Shown here piece after piece: positions 21,404 to 31,300 of a stretch of 64,000 nucleotides of DNA. The DNA is from Peptostreptococcus sp. MV1. Its GTDB lineage: Bacteria > Bacillota > Clostridia > Peptostreptococcales > Peptostreptococcaceae. The stretch spans positions 44,798 to 108,797 of the forward strand of contig NZ_JRNB01000118.1 of the NCBI RefSeq assembly GCF_000758885.1, read 5' to 3'. The notes below the pieces were generated by a model. The model ran no database searches and was not told the DNA's origin. It saw only the letters and a list, made by a program, of their open reading frames with translations. The translations under genes and the position numbers were made by a program. Each line of letters starts with the position of its first letter. Within the stretch, counting starts at the first letter, position 1.

Positions 21404-21671
21404 TTTCGAAAAACCCCCTCACATTTGATAATACATTTAAAGTTACTAAACCGATTTCGTATTAATTTTATTAGTTACTTAACCGGTTTCGTTAACTTTA
21501 TACACAATATATCACAATTGCTAACCGATTGCAAGGTGTTTTTTATAAATTTATTGAAAATTTTCATAATATAGATTATACTGGTTTTATGATTTACTAA
21601 CCGATAGATTTTTTGTATTAAAAATATCTTTCGTGACCAGTCATTTATAGTTTATTTTGGAAGGGAGAAAA
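21404..21671. promoter_or_regulatory. Divergent control region with four LacI-type operator repeats
   Basis: Four sites share the core AACCGATT or AACCGGTT. Two are 20-base direct repeats (AGTTACTAAACCGATTTCGT at 21441-21460 and AGTTACTTAACCGGTTTCGT at 21473-21492) offset by 32 bases, about three helical turns. A third is a dyad, TTGCTAACCGATTGCAA (21518-21534), and a fourth, CTAACCGATAG, lies near 21597-21607. CG-centred AACCGGTT half-palindromes are typical of LacI-family operators. The region separates lacI (minus) from the ROK kinase (plus), so one repressor can control both directions. I could not pick clear -35/-10 boxes. Confidence 0.75.
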
Positions 21672-21704
21672 ATGTATAAGGTACATTTTAATAGGAAAAT
21701 ATGA
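21672..21704 (+). CDS. Ten-codon leader ORF coupled to the ROK kinase
   Basis: ATG at 21672 behind a strong GGAAGGGAG site opens a frame of ten codons (MYKVHFNRKI) whose TGA overlaps the kinase start as ATGA. The kinase itself has only a weak AATAGG site. Ribosomes translating the leader would end on the kinase start, so translational coupling is likely. It may have no function as a peptide. Confidence 0.45.
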   Translation: MYKVHFNRKI

Positions 21705-22588
21705 AACAATACATTTGTTTTGATGTTGGTGGTACTGGCATCAAATATGGCATAATTAAAGAAAATGGAAATATACTAGAAAAAGGAAGTATGGATTCAG
21801 AGGCTAGAACATCCGGCGGACCTGGAATAGTCAACAAGATGATAAAAAAGACTAAGGATTATTCTAGTAGATATGAACTATCTGGACTCGCTATTTCATC
21901 TCACGGCATGATAGACTCAAAAAATGGTATAGTCATGCATGCAGATGACCACCTAATACCAGGCTACTCTGGCATGAAGGTAAAGGAAATAATAGAAAGA
22001 GAAACAGGACTAACTTGTGAAATAGAAAATGATGTAAATGCTGCTGGTCTAGGTGAATTATGGCTGGGAGATGACACTGATAGCAGGCTAGTCAGTATGA
22101 TTACTGTTGGTACAGGTATAGGGGCCTGCCTAATTCAGGATGGTCATTTAATAAACGGTGAATGTATGTGCGCAGGTGAAATAGGTAAAATTGTAATTCC
22201 TGGTGGAAGGTTTGAAGACCTTGCATCTGCCTATGCAATGACATCAGGTCTAGAGAAAAAGCTTGGACTAGAGTCCGATAGCCTAGATGGAAAAATGGTA
22301 TTTGAAAAAATCCAAGCTGGTGACCAGGTATATATTGATGCAGTAGATGTGATGATCGACAAGCTTGCAATAGGATTGTCTACCCTTGCCTACATCTACA
22401 ACCCTGGTATTATAATCCTAGGTGGCGGTATCATGGCTAGAGACGACTACTTTAGACCTAGATTAGAAACTGCCATGGCCAAATACCTGACTCCTTTGAT
22501 ACTAGACCATACAGAAATTAGGTTTGCTAAACTTAAGAATGATGCTGGTATGATAGGGGCTCTTAGAAATTTCTTGAATAAAAACTAA
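21701..22588 (+). CDS. ROK-family sugar kinase, probable glucokinase
   Basis: 295-residue ASKHA-fold kinase. N-terminal phosphate loop DVGGTGIKYGII, catalytic Asp in ENDVNAAGLGE, second phosphate motif MITVGTGIGACLI, and C-terminal GGGIMA. The zinc site usual in ROK proteins (CxCGxxGCxE after the GHxxxD-like region) is absent: the segment here reads GEIGKIVIPGGRFEDLASA. The family acts on glucose or related hexoses. Maltose phosphorylase and alpha-glucosidase both release free glucose, which this enzyme could convert to glucose 6-phosphate. It is divergent from the maltose operon and shares its operator region. Confidence 0.85.
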   Translation: MKQYICFDVGGTGIKYGIIKENGNILEKGSMDSEARTSGGPGIVNKMIKKTKDYSSRYELSGLAISSHGMIDSKNGIVMHADDHLIPGYSGMKVKEIIERETGLTCEIENDVNAAGLGELWLGDDTDSRLVSMITVGTGIGACLIQDGHLINGECMCAGEIGKIVIPGGRFEDLASAYAMTSGLEKKLGLESDSLDGKMVFEKIQAGDQVYIDAVDVMIDKLAIGLSTLAYIYNPGIIILGGGIMARDDYFRPRLETAMAKYLTPLILDHTEIRFAKLKNDAGMIGALRNFLNKN

Positions 22589-22706
22589 ATTATTTAAATT
22601 TAACCTATTTTTATAAACACAAATGCTTACCTATGAGCAAGAATGGAATATATGATAAGATTATAATATAAATATTCTATACATATGAGAAAGGAATTCT
22701 AGTACT

Positions 22707-23162
22707 ATGAAAATAATGTTTGTATGTCACGGAAATATATGCAGGTCTCCTATGGCTGAAGCCCTATTTCGCCACATGGTAGACCAGGAAGGCTTGAACG
22801 ATAAAGTATTCATCGATTCATCAGCAACTTCCTATGAAGATATTGGCAACCCCGTCCATCCTGGCACAAGAAAGAAACTACAGGAATTCGGAATAGGTGT
22901 CGAAGGAATGTTTGCCACCAAGCTAAAAAAATCCGACTTAGATAAATTTGACTATATCTTCACTATGGACCAAAATAACATGAACAATATCAAAAGAGAG
23001 TTTGGCCCTATTGATGAATCAAAGGTCATGAAATTTATGGACCTGACTGACCATCCTAGGGATATTGCAGACCCTTGGTACACAGGTGACTTTGACCAGA
23101 CCTACGATGACATCTATGAATCTTGTCTTTGTTTGATGAAACTTGTTAAAAGCAAAATTTAA
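22707..23162 (+). CDS. Low-molecular-weight protein tyrosine phosphatase
   Basis: 151-residue phosphatase. The P-loop is at the N-terminus (FVCHGNICRSPMAEA; nucleophile C7, R13, S14), and the general-acid Asp is in DPWYTGDF near residue 130. All catalytic residues are present. It could act on phosphotyrosine or phosphoarginine proteins; the sequence alone does not decide. It lies 118 bp after the kinase on the same strand with its own AAAGGA site, and no capsule or arginine-kinase genes are nearby to suggest a partner. Confidence 0.93.
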   Translation: MKIMFVCHGNICRSPMAEALFRHMVDQEGLNDKVFIDSSATSYEDIGNPVHPGTRKKLQEFGIGVEGMFATKLKKSDLDKFDYIFTMDQNNMNNIKREFGPIDESKVMKFMDLTDHPRDIADPWYTGDFDQTYDDIYESCLCLMKLVKSKI

Positions 23163-23192
23163 AATACTAGCCTACAAAAATAGTACACAACA

Positions 23193-23312
23193 AATAGAGG
23201 GCACGCATTCCACACACATTGTACCTACCCCCCCAAAAAAAAGTTAGACCTAAAAATCTAAAATTTGGGAAGTCGGTTCACATGAAAATAAATGCATACC
23301 CTCTATTTTTTA
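23193..23312 (+). ncRNA. Structured 3' element, copy 2
   Basis: Outer stem ATAGAGGG / CCCTCTAT extended by GCATT / AATGC, followed on the plus strand by TTTTTT. Inside are a C-run (CCCCCCC), the core GTTAGACCTAAAAATCTAA (23243-23261, identical to copy 1), TTGGGAAGTCGG and TTCA-CA-TGAA. It follows the phosphatase gene in the same orientation as copy 1 follows the maltose operon and lies between convergent genes. It can act as a terminator, but conservation of the interior goes beyond what a terminator needs. Confidence 0.6.
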
Positions 23313-23383
23313 CTATACTAGCTTTAGTTAAGTCAATTCCTTAAAGCTTTCATCAATAACTTGACCACTGACCATGATAAATC

Positions 23384-24715
23384 TTATGCTAAATTTCTTG
23401 ATTTTTTCATATACTTAAATACACTTAAAACTACCACAGATAAGTCGACTAATGGTATTGTCAACCAAATTCCATTTATACCTACTAGCATTGGAAGTAA
23501 AAATATAACTGGAACAAAAAGTATTATCTGCCTTAACATAACTAACAAGCCAGCAGTCTTTCCATCTCCAATCGACTGGAAAAATGTCAAGACCATTATC
23601 ATTAGACCATAAAGTATAAATACACTGTAGAGCATCCTAAAAGCCGGTATACCCATTGCTAGAGTCATTTCCTTAATCCCAAATGCCATCAGCACATTTT
23701 TAGTTAAAATTTCTGACGGTATCCAAAATATTCCAGCCAAAACAAAGGAACCCAATGTAAATACCTTAAAAATTGACCTGACCCTATCAAAATTACCTGC
23801 TCCATAATTAGCACCTATAGCAGGCTGTAGCCCCTGACTCATACCCCAAATTGGTATAAAAGAGAAGGACAAAACCCTAAGAACAACAGCCATAATCGCC
23901 GCAGCCTGGTCCCCTCCATATTTAAAGGCTTGGCTATATAGTAGACTCTGCTGGATTATAGTCAATACCTGCATCAGCATGGCTGAAACTCCTACACAAA
24001 ATACCTCTTTCGATATAGTCTGCTCATTTCGTATACCCCTTATTTTCACGGTCTCGCTCTTGACCTTAAAGTAATATATTGTTACCAATCCCTGGATTAC
24101 CTGGGCTGTAACAGTTGCTACAGCAGCACCTTCAACACCATACTCACCCATACTAATCATCAAAATCGGGTCCAAGACAATATTTATAAGAGCTCCAGCT
24201 CCCATAATCATCATAGCCCTTTTCATCAAACCTTCACCACGCATTACCATATTGGCAGCCTGGGTAAAATTAACAAATATAGAACCTATAAAAATTATCC
24301 TTAAATACCTACTCGCATAGTTAAGTATGTCACCACTAGCACCGACAAGAGCTAACATCTTTTCACAAAATACTATACCCACTATAGTAATTATCGTTGA
24401 AAATAATATCACCCAAAATGACAGATTAGCCATTATTTTGTCGATAGTCGACCTATCCCTCTTACCAAGTGCCCTTGATAAAACTGAAGCCGAACCTACA
24501 CCAATCAAGGTTGATACACCCGTATTAAAATAGGTAAAGGGCATGGCTATACCAACAGCTGTCATCTCCTTCTGACCTAGTATCTGACCAGCAAAAATAC
24601 CGTCCATCAAAGGATATAAACCTATCACAATCATCCCCAATATAGCTGGAACTGATAGCTTTACCATGATATCAATCGGTCTCATGCTCAATAATTCTTC
24701 GCTATTTTTATTCAT
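23384..24715 (-). CDS. MATE-family multidrug/Na+ antiporter
   Basis: Membrane exporter of about 443 residues with twelve predicted helices in two homologous halves, each beginning with the MATE pattern (ALGMIVIGLYPLMDGIFAGQILG-like start; VGIAMPFTYFNTGVSTLIGVGSASVLSRALG). It belongs to the DinF/MepA-like branch that exports drugs or toxic cations. The ATG at 24713-24715 is preceded by AAAGG; a GTG one codon upstream is also possible. It lies 19 bp after a TetR repressor, which probably controls it. Confidence 0.9.
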   Translation of the reverse strand: MNKNSEELLSMRPIDIMVKLSVPAILGMIVIGLYPLMDGIFAGQILGQKEMTAVGIAMPFTYFNTGVSTLIGVGSASVLSRALGKRDRSTIDKIMANLSFWVILFSTIITIVGIVFCEKMLALVGASGDILNYASRYLRIIFIGSIFVNFTQAANMVMRGEGLMKRAMMIMGAGALINIVLDPILMISMGEYGVEGAAVATVTAQVIQGLVTIYYFKVKSETVKIRGIRNEQTISKEVFCVGVSAMLMQVLTIIQQSLLYSQAFKYGGDQAAAIMAVVLRVLSFSFIPIWGMSQGLQPAIGANYGAGNFDRVRSIFKVFTLGSFVLAGIFWIPSEILTKNVLMAFGIKEMTLAMGIPAFRMLYSVFILYGLMIMVLTFFQSIGDGKTAGLLVMLRQIILFVPVIFLLPMLVGINGIWLTIPLVDLSVVVLSVFKYMKKSRNLA

Positions 24716-24737
24716 CACTAACTACCTTTCTAGTCAC

Positions 24738-25319
24738 CTATTCATTCTTTCTCAGTAGCGATAAAAACATATCCTCAAGTAGATATCTTTTTCTAATAAA
24801 ACTCTCTCTGACACCAAGTAGACCACATGCAAGTATAATTGAGTTAATTATATCCGTCAAATAGTCGCAAAAATCTCTTGATAGTGGCTTGTATCCCACC
24901 CTCACCAAAATAGATTGTAACTTTTCCATATTTGTGTCCTTGATTTCACTATATAGCCTTCTCAATTCTTCATTTTCCTGAATTTCCTGCAAAAACATCA
25001 CATAAATTGGCATATATTCATTGTCATCAAGACACTTATCTACAATAATTTTAGCCATAAGTTCATTAGTTAGATTTCCAGATTCTTCTTCCATCCTTTT
25101 GTTCATCAGGTCAAACCTGTACTCACAACCCAAAATCATGACATCATATAATATTTCTGATGTTTTTTTGTAGTGATGATATAGACCACCAATTGACAGA
25201 CCACTTGCCTTTACAATATCCTGCATAGTCGTGTTCTTGTATCCCTTTTCTAGAAATATTTCCATCGCCTTGACTTGTATTTCTTTTTTTCTTTCTTCAC
25301 TAGTTAATCTTTTTCTCAT
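24738..25319 (-). CDS. TetR-family repressor
   Basis: 193-residue repressor with the TetR N-terminal helix-turn-helix (about residues 12-55: ...KGYKNTTMQDIVKASGLSIGGLYHHYKKTSEIL) and an all-helical ligand domain. The start ATG follows TAAGGAGG. A perfect dyad sits on its promoter just upstream, so autoregulation and control of the downstream MATE exporter are likely. The ligand cannot be read from the sequence. Confidence 0.9.
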   Translation of the reverse strand: MRKRLTSEERKKEIQVKAMEIFLEKGYKNTTMQDIVKASGLSIGGLYHHYKKTSEILYDVMILGCEYRFDLMNKRMEEESGNLTNELMAKIIVDKCLDDNEYMPIYVMFLQEIQENEELRRLYSEIKDTNMEKLQSILVRVGYKPLSRDFCDYLTDIINSIILACGLLGVRESFIRKRYLLEDMFLSLLRKNE

Positions 25320-25330
25320 AGAGGCCTCCT

Positions 25331-25384
25331 TACCGATACTATCATCGGTAGCTATATTATACTACTTATTTTAATATTTGGCAA
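25331..25384 (-). promoter_or_regulatory. Promoter and dyad operator of the tetR-MATE operon
   Basis: TTGCCA (25379-25384), 17-base spacer, TATAAT (25356-25361), then the perfect dyad TACCGAT-ACTATC-ATCGGTA (25331-25350), which covers the expected transcription start. This is the usual place for a TetR-type repressor. Confidence 0.85.
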
Positions 25385-25403
25385 TAATAAATACTATCAT
25401 TTA

Positions 25404-25440
25404 TAAAAAAGTGCAGAATCACACCTATGATTCTGCACTT
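25404..25440 (-). terminator. Terminator downstream of the truncated DUF4143 gene
   Basis: Thirteen-base perfect stem AAGTGCAGAATCA / TGATTCTGCACTT with a six-base loop, followed on the minus strand by a T-run. It also separates the preceding genes from the tetR promoter. Confidence 0.93.
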
Positions 25441-25460
25441 AAACAATCTGGTCGTCATCA

Positions 25461-26159
25461 CTATTCCAACAACCAGTCAATCAAATTTACAACCCTTATA
25501 CCCTCATAATTTCCTCTTGTATACCTATCCAGGCTAAGAACTATTTTTTCATAATTGTCCGCTATTGACTTGAGTGGTCTCATCTCTCTATCAAATGTTG
25601 CTTGTTCAACCATACTAGCGGTAACTTGATAATAAACCACTTCATCATTTTTCCTAGCAACAAAATCAACCTCAGTACTTCTAAGCTTGCCTATATTTAC
25701 ACGATACCCTCTTCTTAATAATTCAAAATACACTATATTCTCTATAGAAAATCCCAAATCATAATTTTTCCTTGGCAATATATAATTCCTCAAGCCCAAA
25801 TCTACAATATAAAATTTCCTATTTTGCTTTAATACTTCCTTGCCCACGATATCAAAACGCTCAACTGGATAAAAAACAAACGATTCACACAAGGCATTCA
25901 GGTAGTCATCAACTGTATTGGCCGACACTTTACGACCATTAGAAATCAAATAATTAGTAATACTTCTGACACTTACAGGACTACCAATCACACTAGACAT
26001 ATATTTGGCTATCATCTTTAAAAGAGCTATATCATTAATCTTACTATTTTTGGATTTACTTACCCTTCTAAACTGTCTCTCCTCAATATCCCTAACTATA
26101 ACTGTATTGTAAATTCCTTCAATATATATATCAAATAAGTCGGAATCAGATCCAAGCAT
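25461..26159 (-). pseudogene. C-terminal half of an AAA/DUF4143 ATPase, N-terminal ATPase missing
   Basis: The 232 codons match the second half of the common AAA_14-DUF4143 proteins: linker IEGIYNTVIVRDIEER, winged-helix segment around SSVIGSPVSVRSITNYL, and the DUF4143 nuclease-like region FYIVDLGLRNYIL...GFSIENIVYFELLRRGYRVNIGKLRSTEVDFVA...YYQVTASM. Complete members are about 400 residues and begin with a Walker A ATPase domain. Here only 40 bp separate the frame from the next stop codon, so that half is gone. The remaining frame is intact, including the ExDFV and YYQV motifs, so residual activity cannot be excluded. Confidence 0.8.
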
Positions 26160-26199
26160 AGTTAGATTCAGTCATATTATATAAATTTGAATATCACCC

Positions 26200-26934
26200 C
26201 TAAAACACTATTCCACTACCATAGTCTTTCAAGCCACCAGTCCCCAGTGACACTACCTTCTTGCCATGCGCCTCTATAAACTGCCTGATCATCCCACCAT
26301 CAGGGTGGCTATCTAGGTCACCAAAAAAACCAATTCTTGCCTGACCCAAGTCACAACTTGCCCCACCTATAAAACCATAATCCATTCCAACTAGGTCAAT
26401 GTGGCCTGGTCTTATCTTCAAGACATGGAGTCCCCTTTCATTCAAAATCCTGTAGAGTCCCTCGTCTGCTGTTATTACTGCATCCTCACTTACCTGACAG
26501 ATGGAACAGTTTGCATACCCTTGCTTTACATCGATTATTTCTAAATTTTCCTTTTCTTCAAGCAGGTCTATGAGTCTTGGCTCCATTGATTCAAGTCGAC
26601 CTATTGCATATCTTCCTGTAAAGGCTATGTTTAGGGCTACATCATGAGGATATTTTTTCCCTAGACTTTTTGTACCTTGAATCAACCTATATTTGCGGTT
26701 GGTAGCCAGATTCAATTTTTCACCTAGAATATTGAGATAGTAATCATATGATTCTTTTGAACACACAAAAGTTGACCCATCAAAAAATATTGACAGGTCA
26801 ACGTGTCCTCTTAAACCTTCATAGAGCTGACTCTGGTCATATGAATCATATATTTCAAATCCCAATACTTCTAGACTATCCCTTATTTCTTTATCCATCC
26901 TATAATCTACTATAATATTCATAAAACTAGTCAT
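26200..26934 (-). CDS. DUF6873 family protein (GME-type fold), function unknown
   Basis: 244 residues with no signal peptide. Visible family features: HVDLSIFFDGSTFVCSKESYDYY, KQGYANCSICQVSEDAVITADEGL, KIRPGHIDLVGMDYGFIGGASC, and FFGDLDSHPDGGMI near the C-terminus. The conserved Asp, His and Cys positions resemble amidinotransferase/deiminase-fold proteins, which is how this group is classed; no substrate is known to me. The start overlaps the stop of the preceding CNNM/CorC gene; an ATG four codons later is an alternative. Translational coupling is likely, but a shared function is not established. Confidence 0.75.
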   Translation of the reverse strand: MTSFMNIIVDYRMDKEIRDSLEVLGFEIYDSYDQSQLYEGLRGHVDLSIFFDGSTFVCSKESYDYYLNILGEKLNLATNRKYRLIQGTKSLGKKYPHDVALNIAFTGRYAIGRLESMEPRLIDLLEEKENLEIIDVKQGYANCSICQVSEDAVITADEGLYRILNERGLHVLKIRPGHIDLVGMDYGFIGGASCDLGQARIGFFGDLDSHPDGGMIRQFIEAHGKKVVSLGTGGLKDYGSGIVF

Positions 26935-28255
26935 TGTCCTTATTATTTTCTTTTTCTATATATTCCTTGAATGATATTTCATCATCATTTTTTTCGATTT
27001 CCTTGACATCCATCTGAAGCTTTTCTATCCTGTTTTTGTCAAGAGATATTACCTTGACCTTGATGGATTCATCTAACTGGATTTCCTGACCCTCTTCTGG
27101 TAGACCATTGATATAGCCCATTACATATCCACCTATGGAGTCAAACTCATCTGATTCTAATTCATTGTAGAGGTACTCATTGACATCTGTCAACTTGGTA
27201 CCACCATCTACTAGGTACTTGTTTTCAGCTATCTTTACGATTTCTTCTTTATCCTCATCGTATTCATCTTCTATATCTCCTACCAAGACTTCTACTAGGT
27301 CCTCTATAGTCAGGAGTCCTGATGTACCACCATATTCATCTAGGACAATAGCTATCTGTGTCTTGGCAAGCTTCATTTCTTCCAATAACTGGGATATCTT
27401 CTTGAATTCATAGGTAAAGAAGGCCTCTCTCATATAGTTTTCTACGTTGAAATTTTCCTCTTCCTCGTCTGTCAAAAATACTATATCTTTTATATTTAAG
27501 ATACCGATTATATCGTCCACACTCTCCCTGTAGACTGGCATCCTGCTAAACTTTTCTTCTCTGAATACTTCCAAGACATCTTCATAGCTTGAATCTACAT
27601 TTATAGTGACCATGTCAATCCTCTGAACCATGGCATCATCAGCCTTCATATCACCAAATTCAAAGACATTGTTGATTATATCTCTTTCCTCATGCTCCAA
27701 GACACCCTCTTCATGGCTGACATTAACCATTATTTTTAGGTCTTCCTCAGTTACCAGTGACTTTGGGTCGTCATCTTCTATCCTAAATATCTTGAATATC
27801 ACGACAGTCACTATATTTATAATGAATACAAATGGTGTCAGAACTATTATTACTAGCCTTAGTATTTTGGCAAAGGCTAGGGAAACCCTCTCCTTATTGT
27901 TGGCTGCAAGAGTCTTTGGAGTCACTTCACCAAATACTAATACTATGACCGTCATGACCAAGGTAGCCATGGCTATACCCTGATTGCCAAATATACTCAT
28001 AAACAGAGATGTAGATATGGATGTGGCAGCTATATTCACTACATTGTTGCCTACTAGAATTGAGCTCAACAATTTTTTAGGCTGGTCTATTAAATTTTCC
28101 AATACACTGGCGCCCTTGACGCCATTTTCCCTTAGGTGCCTAATCCTCACCTTGCTAACTGACATTACTGCTGTCTCAGATGCAGAAAAAAATGCTGATA
28201 TTATTACTAACCCTATTAAAACTACAACCTGAATCCATAAACTACCAGAATCCAA
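26927..28255 (-). CDS. CNNM/CorC (HlyC) family membrane protein with CBS pair
   Basis: Membrane protein linked in the family to magnesium/cobalt transport. N-terminal DUF21/CNNM domain with about four helices (residues 1-180, with FFSASETAVMSVSKVRIRHL and FGEVTPKTLA), two CBS domains (about 200-330: MVQRIDMVTI...RMPVYRESVDDIIGILNIKDIV; VLDEYGGTSGLLTIEDLVEVLVGDIEDEYDE) and a C-terminal CorC_HlyC domain. The frame opens at a GTG (28262-28264) directly abutting AGGAGA. The TTG at 28253-28255, nine bases after AGGAGA, is a better start and is used here. An extended -10 box precedes it. Confidence 0.9.
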   Translation of the reverse strand: MDSGSLWIQVVVLIGLVIISAFFSASETAVMSVSKVRIRHLRENGVKGASVLENLIDQPKKLLSSILVGNNVVNIAATSISTSLFMSIFGNQGIAMATLVMTVIVLVFGEVTPKTLAANNKERVSLAFAKILRLVIIVLTPFVFIINIVTVVIFKIFRIEDDDPKSLVTEEDLKIMVNVSHEEGVLEHEERDIINNVFEFGDMKADDAMVQRIDMVTINVDSSYEDVLEVFREEKFSRMPVYRESVDDIIGILNIKDIVFLTDEEEENFNVENYMREAFFTYEFKKISQLLEEMKLAKTQIAIVLDEYGGTSGLLTIEDLVEVLVGDIEDEYDEDKEEIVKIAENKYLVDGGTKLTDVNEYLYNELESDEFDSIGGYVMGYINGLPEEGQEIQLDESIKVKVISLDKNRIEKLQMDVKEIEKNDDEISFKEYIEKENNKDND

Positions 28256-28294
28256 TAAAACCACTCTCCTATTATCGAAATTTATCTTGATTTC

Positions 28295-28303
28295 ATTATA
28301 ACA
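28295..28303 (-). promoter_or_regulatory. Extended -10 promoter before the CNNM/CorC gene
   Basis: TG-T-TATAAT on the minus strand, about 40 bases upstream of the start, in the 62-bp gap after sbcC. An extended -10 box can work without a -35 box. It suggests that the CNNM/CorC and DUF6873 genes have their own transcript. Confidence 0.45.
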
Positions 28304-28317
28304 TAATTATTTTTATT

Positions 28318-31300
28318 TTACCATGAAAGCTTGACTTTAGAAGATGATTCTATCTCATCAAACTCCACCTCTAGCCTGACTGGTATCATATTTTTAAGCT
28401 CTTCCACATGACTGATTATACCCACACTCATATTTTGTCCCTGGAGCTTTTCTAATGAATTCATGACTGTATCCAGTAGGTCCCTATCAAGGCTTCCAAA
28501 TCCTTCATCCAAGAAAAAGAATTCTAGTGGAGCAGACCCCTTTAATTGTATCTGTGAAGACAAGGCTAGGGCTAGGGCTAGGGATGTAAGGAAGTTTTCT
28601 CCCCCTGACAGGGTATCTGCTGACCTTCTCAATCCTCCCTTGTAGTTATCCCTGATGACAAAGGCATAGTCTCCATCTATTTCCAGGGCATACCTGCCAT
28701 TTGTGATTAGGTCCAACCTCTGCGATGCATCATGCACTATATTCTGTAGGTATATCTGGGCCAAGTACTCTACAAACTTATTTCCCCTTAGGAGCTTTTC
28801 AAGTTCTAAAATTGAGTCCATACTGGCCTGGTAGCCTGCAAGATCTTTTTTAAAGCTAGCTACAAGGTCTAAGTCTTGTCCCATTTTTTTATACTGATAG
28901 CTGAACCTTGACAGCTTATCCTTCAAGTGGTCGACAACTTCTGTGAGCTTTTTGCATATCTCCTCTTGTTGAACTAACTGAGCTTCATCTAACGACCTAC
29001 CGCCTAGACTCTCTGACAATAGTTTTATAGAATGACTCGTCTCCAATACTTTTTTGTCATAATCTTCTACTTGAGCTAGGGCTTGGTCGTAGTCATCCCT
29101 AGTCAAGGACTCTTCCCTTATCCTATCTATATCCTTGAATTCTTGTCTGGACAAGATAGTTGCCTTCATTCCTTGGGCTACTTCCCGGTCTTTAGATAGT
29201 TCATTGTAGGCTTGGGTGATTACCCTTTCTTTTGACTTTAGGTCTTCTAGCTTGTCTATTTGAGCCTGAATATTCCTGCTTAAACTGTCAAAGGCCTCTT
29301 CCTTCTTTTGCATATCTTGGTAGACTTCCTCCAAGCTATCTACTCCTAGACCTAATTTTAGGGGACTTAGCCTGCTATCAATATTTTCTATAGACTCATC
29401 AAGCCCACTTATATTTGACTTATATACCCCTATCCTGCTTTTTCTTGATTCTAGGTCTATTGTAAGATTATTTATATCTTTTTCTATTTCAAGTTTGTCC
29501 CTATGAACCTGATCTTTTTCCTTGTTTAATTTAGCTATTTCCCTTTCCTTTAAACTCTTTAGAGACCTTTCCCTGTCCAATTGGTCTTTGGAGGACTTAT
29601 AGACTGACCTTATTTCTCCTAAGTCCTTCTTGCCTAAGTCATCTTCTAAGACCTTTATCTCCTCTTCTTCAAGTGATAGTTGAACTTCCAGCTTACCCAG
29701 CTTTAACCTCATCTGATCTCTATGGTCAATCAACTTTTCCAAGTTTACTTGCGCCTGGTCAATCTTCATCTTGTAGGCATCTAGGTCTATATCATACATT
29801 GCCTGATAATCAAGGCTGACTATTTTAGAGCCACAGACTGGGCAGGCTTGCCCCTGGTGGTCATGATCTAGTAGGATGCTTTTAAGGTCTTTTGCCAGAT
29901 CTTGAATCCTGACCTGGGTATTTTCCTTGATCATATTATCAAGACCTAATTTTTGGTCTTTTATTTCTTTTTCGAGTAGTTCTAGACTTTTCTTTAATTT
30001 AGCTATTTCTTCTTGCCTTAGACTTGACTTGTCTTTTAAAAGCTTGTATTTTGCCTCATTTTCCTCATATTTGGACAGACTTGAGGCTAGCTCATGCAGG
30101 CTAGTATTCATCTCCATTAGCTGGTCATCACTTACTAGCTGAATTTTTTCTTCCTCGATTATTGCATCAATTATATTACCGATTTGTTCTTCTATTTTAT
30201 CTAATTCTTCCCGCTTGACCTCTAGGGATTTTTCTATACTTTTGCTAGTGGTTAGGTCTTTGGATACCAGAGCTTCCTGTTTGGCCTTGTCCTCTTCTTG
30301 CTGATTTTTAGATACTTCCAGCTGGTAGGCTTCTCTTAACCTATTCTTATAGTCGCTATCTTGCCTCATGTCTTTAATCTTGCTTTCTAGCTGGCCTAAT
30401 ATATCAGATTCCCTAGCCATGTCTTCATCAAGCTTCTTCTTATTTTTGTCTGCTAGGTTGAGTTCTTGATTTATTTTAACTAGTTGGGCATCTAAATCTT
30501 CTATTTTTTTGATATCCGCTTCCAAGCCAAAGTAGGTCCTACTAGTTTCCAACCTAGATCTTAGAAACTCCATTTCTTCTCTTTGACTAGATAAGTTTTT
30601 TTCTATTAAATCTAACTTGGCCTTGTCAGACATTAATTTATAAACTTCCCTGTATTCTTCATAGAGCTTGTCCGCCTCTGTTAGACTATTTTTGCTAGAA
30701 GCTAGTTCATTATTCACGTCTTTTATATTTTCTTCCAGGTCCTTGTAGGCTTGAGCGGTCACATCTGGATATTCTGCCAGCTTGGCCTGGACTATATTTA
30801 TCTGGTCATTTACTGACTTCTTATTCCTGGCGAGTGATATATTTAAATCTGTCCCATATTCTTCTAGGTTGAATATCCTCTCCAGCATATTTCTCCTGTC
30901 CTTGCCAGTAAGGGATAGGAACTCTCCAAACCTTCCCTGGGGCAATACTACTGACTTTAAAAAGTCGCTCTCTTCTAGTCCCAATATAGATTTTATCTGG
31001 CTGTTTACCTCTCCAACCTTGTCTGCTAGTACCTCGTATTCACCACTAGCATCCATTGACATTAGCCTTACATAGTCACTAACTGCTGAAGTCTTACCTG
31101 ACTTTTCCTTTTTCTTGAACCTCCTAGTAACCATGTATCTAGCCCTATCTGAACCTAGTCCCAGTTCAAAGGTATAGAATATACTGGCCTTGTCCCTGTT
31201 GGAATTGATAAATTCCTTGGTCCCCCTAGCTATATTGCCATAAAGAGCCAGGGTCATGGCATCCAATATGGTAGACTTACCGGACCCCGTCTTGCCAAAT

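Noticed and set aside
21701..25319. Possible genomic island formed by the kinase, phosphatase and tetR-MATE genes
   Set aside because: Base composition and ribosome sites match the surroundings, and there are no integrases, tRNA ends or direct repeats.
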